NCBI GenBank assembly: GCA_003266065.1
Contig: MUZY01000112.1
Span: forward strand, 1-7,364
Direction: 5' to 3'
Source of the DNA: Methanosphaera sp. rholeuAM130
Lineage (GTDB): Archaea; Methanobacteriota; Methanobacteria; Methanobacteriales; Methanobacteriaceae
DNA length: 7,364 bases
Of the stretch, positions 5,313 to 7,364 are shown one piece after another. Each line of letters starts with the position of its first letter. Within the stretch, counting starts at the first letter, position 1. Position numbers and translations under genes: made by a program. The notes under the pieces are model-generated. The model worked only from the letters and a program-made list of their open reading frames with translations. It was not told the origin of the DNA and did no database searches.

Positions 5313-6608
5313 TCAGATATACTCATCCCTTTTTCCCAATTCTTCATTTAATGATTTGATTTCTTCATCCTTATGCTTGAGTATTAATTCAAATTCCTTT
5401 TGTATTTTTGCCGAGTCATCCTTAAGCATGTTTATTTGATTATTTAACTCATTAATCTCAGCATCCTTACGTTTGAATTCCTCTTTGAATGATTTTACCA
5501 TATCATTCAAGTAGGATATCAGGTGATTTTTATCCCGAATTTTTTTATCCATGAATGCAACTGGCATGTCCTCTTCACTTGCACAGGACATCTCTTGTCC
5601 ATTGTCTTCCAACATTGATTCGAGAGCGGTTATTTCGAAGGACATGTCCACATTTTCCTTATTGAGCTTATTGATCTTTCTTCTGTAATCGTCACAAACC
5701 TTTATTAATCGTGTGGGATCTTGTTTGTATCTGTCGGGATTAATCTGTGGATTGTTAAGATAAAATTCATTCAGGCGGACGTGTCTGATTATCGATAAAA
5801 TGACGTCCTTTGGAAGTGCTGAATGTCCCGTGTTTTTACCGAATATTATTAGTTTCATGGAGTTTCCCTTAATGTCATAGGTGAAATTGTTTAATCTCTT
5901 GAAAAACGGAAGGTATTGTCTTGTAAAATCATATTCGGCACTGCAATCCATTAATATATATGCATTTGGAACGTAGTTTTCCTGTTGTATCAATTTCATG
6001 ACACTTACGCGATTGCCGTATTTTTCAATGAATTCCTTGTCGTCCATGTCAAAGCTTGCATTCTTAAGCGGTCTCCAGAATGAACCCCAAGTTGTTATAT
6101 CGAATTGTGGAACTTCCGCCAGACAAACCGAGCCTTTAATCATAATAGACAGCATAAGCGACGTGAAACCACCGGCCGAACTTCCATAGAGCAGAATGTC
6201 CTCATTTTTTATGCCCATCACTTCAACCAGTCTGGAGATGATGATTCCAATCTTTTCCAAGTACCACGTCTCAGGCGTTCCCAATCCCCACGGTCCATAG
6301 ATGTCATCGGCCAGATACAATGTTGGATCATGATAGTATAACGCAGAATCGTCGAAAGTCCAACTCCACCTGTTGAACCATGGACCAGTCCTGTCATAAC
6401 CCTTTTCCTTATTAAATGCACCGGAACCTAATACGGTTAGCTTATCGCTTTGTTCAAGATCCTTTAACAGAAATTCATAATCAAAATTTTCATATTCCAC
6501 AATTAAATAAACAAGTTCATCTTTCGGATATTCGAGTTTATCCAAGTCTTCATATCTGATTTTAATGCCTATATCCGTTATTCCCTTTAAGACTATTTTT
6601 TCATCCAT
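5313..6608 (-). CDS. Alpha/beta hydrolase-like protein with C-terminal coiled coil
   Basis: A 431-residue, two-part, cytosolic-looking protein without a signal peptide or membrane helix. Residues about 30-285 look like an alpha/beta hydrolase: a nucleophile elbow L139-L140-Y141-G142-S143-S144-A145-G146-G147-F148 with S144 as the likely nucleophile, a candidate acid at D221 or D227, and a histidine at H262 in T260-G261-H262-S263. The aromatic segment 77-117 (many W, Y, P, G) resembles hydrolase-like proteins associated with surface polysaccharide genes, but this is an impression, not a family assignment. Residues about 305-335 and 355-430 are charged, leucine-spaced and almost glycine-free, a clear coiled coil that probably drives oligomerisation or partner binding. 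The start has a GGGTGA ribosome binding site four bases upstream. It lies alone between the por operon end and fumarase, with its own AT-rich spacer on each side. Substrate unknown. Confidence 0.75.
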   Translation of the reverse strand: MDEKIVLKGITDIGIKIRYEDLDKLEYPKDELVYLIVEYENFDYEFLLKDLEQSDKLTVLGSGAFNKEKGYDRTGPWFNRWSWTFDDSALYYHDPTLYLADDIYGPWGLGTPETWYLEKIGIIISRLVEVMGIKNEDILLYGSSAGGFTSLMLSIMIKGSVCLAEVPQFDITTWGSFWRPLKNASFDMDDKEFIEKYGNRVSVMKLIQQENYVPNAYILMDCSAEYDFTRQYLPFFKRLNNFTYDIKGNSMKLIIFGKNTGHSALPKDVILSIIRHVRLNEFYLNNPQINPDRYKQDPTRLIKVCDDYRRKINKLNKENVDMSFEITALESMLEDNGQEMSCASEEDMPVAFMDKKIRDKNHLISYLNDMVKSFKEEFKRKDAEINELNNQINMLKDDSAKIQKEFELILKHKDEEIKSLNEELGKRDEYI

Positions 6609-6696
6609 TTTTTCACCCGGTAAATGATTTAATTCAAGACTCCATGATTAATGTTCTATAACCAATTGTAAATAAGAATATTATTGATTTTGAAAT

Positions 6697-6706
6697 TAAT
6701 ATATTT
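6697..6706 (-). promoter_or_regulatory. Possible TATA box of the hydrolase gene
   Basis: On the minus strand AAATATATT (about 6706-6697) would place a transcription start near 6672 and a leader of about 60 bases before the ATG at 6608. The spacer is rich in A and T throughout, so other positions cannot be excluded. Confidence 0.3.
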
Positions 6707-6796
6707 TATTATCAAGGATTAGGTGTTCTCATATAATAATTGACAATCGGCAATAATGGGATTTGCTGCTGAAAAAATAAGCTGGTTGAAATATTA

Positions 6797-6840
6797 ATAA
6801 AAATAAGAAAACTATTAAAAATAAGAAAAAAAAGTTTAAA
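6797..6840 (-). terminator. T-rich terminator region after porB, with a short direct repeat
   Basis: Read on the minus strand, the stretch after the porB stop has a run of eight T (6833-6826) and several runs of four or five T. A 13-base motif (AAAAATAAGAAAA on +) occurs at 6799-6811 and again at 6817-6829, an 18-base period. The repeated T clusters are well suited to terminating the por transcript before the hydrolase gene. Confidence 0.5.
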
Positions 6841-6868
6841 GAGGAATAATACTATTATTGTCCACTTG

Positions 6869-7364
6869 TTATTCCGATATGGCCATTAACTGCTCATATT
6901 TAGCATCGGCGTGCTCTTGGATAACCTTAATTTGTTCTTCTTTCAGGTGTTTGAAACGTTTTTGAGCACCGAGATATTCCTCTACAGGTATCGGATTATT
7001 GACTTTCTTGGTTACTCTTAAGACACCGTTTTCGATTTCATATAATATCCAAGCTTTTGAGTCAACGGCCAGTTTACCCAATTTGATGGTTTTTGATGGA
7101 TCATATCCCCATCCGGTTGCACATGGCTGCAGGACGTGAATGTATGCAGGACCTTTAATTTCTGATGCCTTTTTAACCTTGTTCATCAAGTCTTTTGGTT
7201 CTGATACGCATGCTGTTGCTACATATGGTATTCCATGACCGGCCATGATTGAAGCCATGTCCTTTTTGAACTTGTCTTCACCGAAACTCTTTTTACCGGC
7301 AGGTGAAGTTGTCGTACTTGCACCGTATGGCGTTGAACTGCTTCTTTGAATACCGGTGTTCATG
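6869..7364 (-). CDS. porB: Pyruvate:ferredoxin oxidoreductase, beta subunit (C-terminal part)
   Basis: About 165 C-terminal residues of PorB; the N-terminal part, including the start of the thiamine diphosphate site, lies right of the window. The enzyme reductively carboxylates acetyl-CoA to pyruvate with ferredoxin in autotrophic methanogens. The first visible residues, M-N-T-G-I-Q-R-S-S-S-T-P, are the end of the TPP/Mg-binding region, and the following G-A-S-T-T-T segment and the downstream H-G-I-P-Y-V-A-T-A, H-V-L-Q-P-C-A-T-G-W and Y-E-I-E-N-G motifs are characteristic of PorB. The cysteine in the Q-P-C stretch is a conserved family position. The methionine at 7363 is internal, not a start. 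PorB is normally about 290 residues and is encoded with the gamma, delta and alpha subunits, expected to the right. The C-terminal end is intact. Confidence 0.93.
   Translation of the reverse strand, partial: MNTGIQRSSSTPYGASTTTSPAGKKSFGEDKFKKDMASIMAGHGIPYVATACVSEPKDLMNKVKKASEIKGPAYIHVLQPCATGWGYDPSKTIKLGKLAVDSKAWILYEIENGVLRVTKKVNNPIPVEEYLGAQKRFKHLKEEQIKVIQEHADAKYEQLMAISE

Noticed and set aside
6799..6829. Two copies of a 13-base A-rich motif as a possible CRISPR or regulatory repeat
   Set aside because: There are only two copies, spaced 5 bases apart and made almost entirely of A. T-run termination on the opposite strand explains them better.

Overview
The window looks like a chromosomal segment of an AT-rich methanogenic archaeon of the order Methanobacteriales (Methanobrevibacter/Methanosphaera type). 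The signs are a PorB-type pyruvate:ferredoxin oxidoreductase beta subunit, a stand-alone class I fumarase alpha subunit, tRNA genes without an encoded CCA end, GGTGA-type ribosome binding sites, TATA-like elements rather than bacterial -35/-10 promoters, and T-run terminators. The genus is an inference; no 16S or marker gene is complete here.

Layout. 1-134: the 3' two thirds of a 5S rRNA gene on +, entering from the left edge, followed within about 10 bases by an inverted fragment of the 5' third of a 5S gene on -. 309-734: a one-domain, five-helix EamA/DMT transporter. 918-1099: tandem tRNA-Leu(UAA) and tRNA-Thr(GGU). 1392-2141: a membrane protein of no recognised family. 2223-3045 (-): a two-gene unit with an ERF-like single-strand annealing protein followed by an IMPACT/UPF0029 protein. 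3368-4267: a winged-HTH/PhoU fusion. 4334-5176 (-): fumarase alpha. 5313-6608 (-): an alpha/beta hydrolase with a long C-terminal coiled coil. 6869-7364 (-): the C-terminal part of PorB, running off the right edge.

How the genes relate. PorB and fumarase belong to the assimilatory carbon pathway of methanogens (acetyl-CoA + CO2 to pyruvate; malate/fumarate interconversion in the incomplete reductive TCA branch). From memory, these genes lie close together in relatives (porCDABEF followed by a fumarase gene), but here the hydrolase gene sits between them. The PhoU-like regulator stands alone, with no phosphate transporter in view. The ERF/IMPACT pair is unusual because ERF proteins are normally phage recombination proteins and no other phage gene is visible.

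No CRISPR array, insertion sequence or obvious complete novel system is visible. The most notable items are the inverted 5S fragment, the orphan ERF gene in an apparent operon, and the hydrolase/coiled-coil gene between porB and fumarase.
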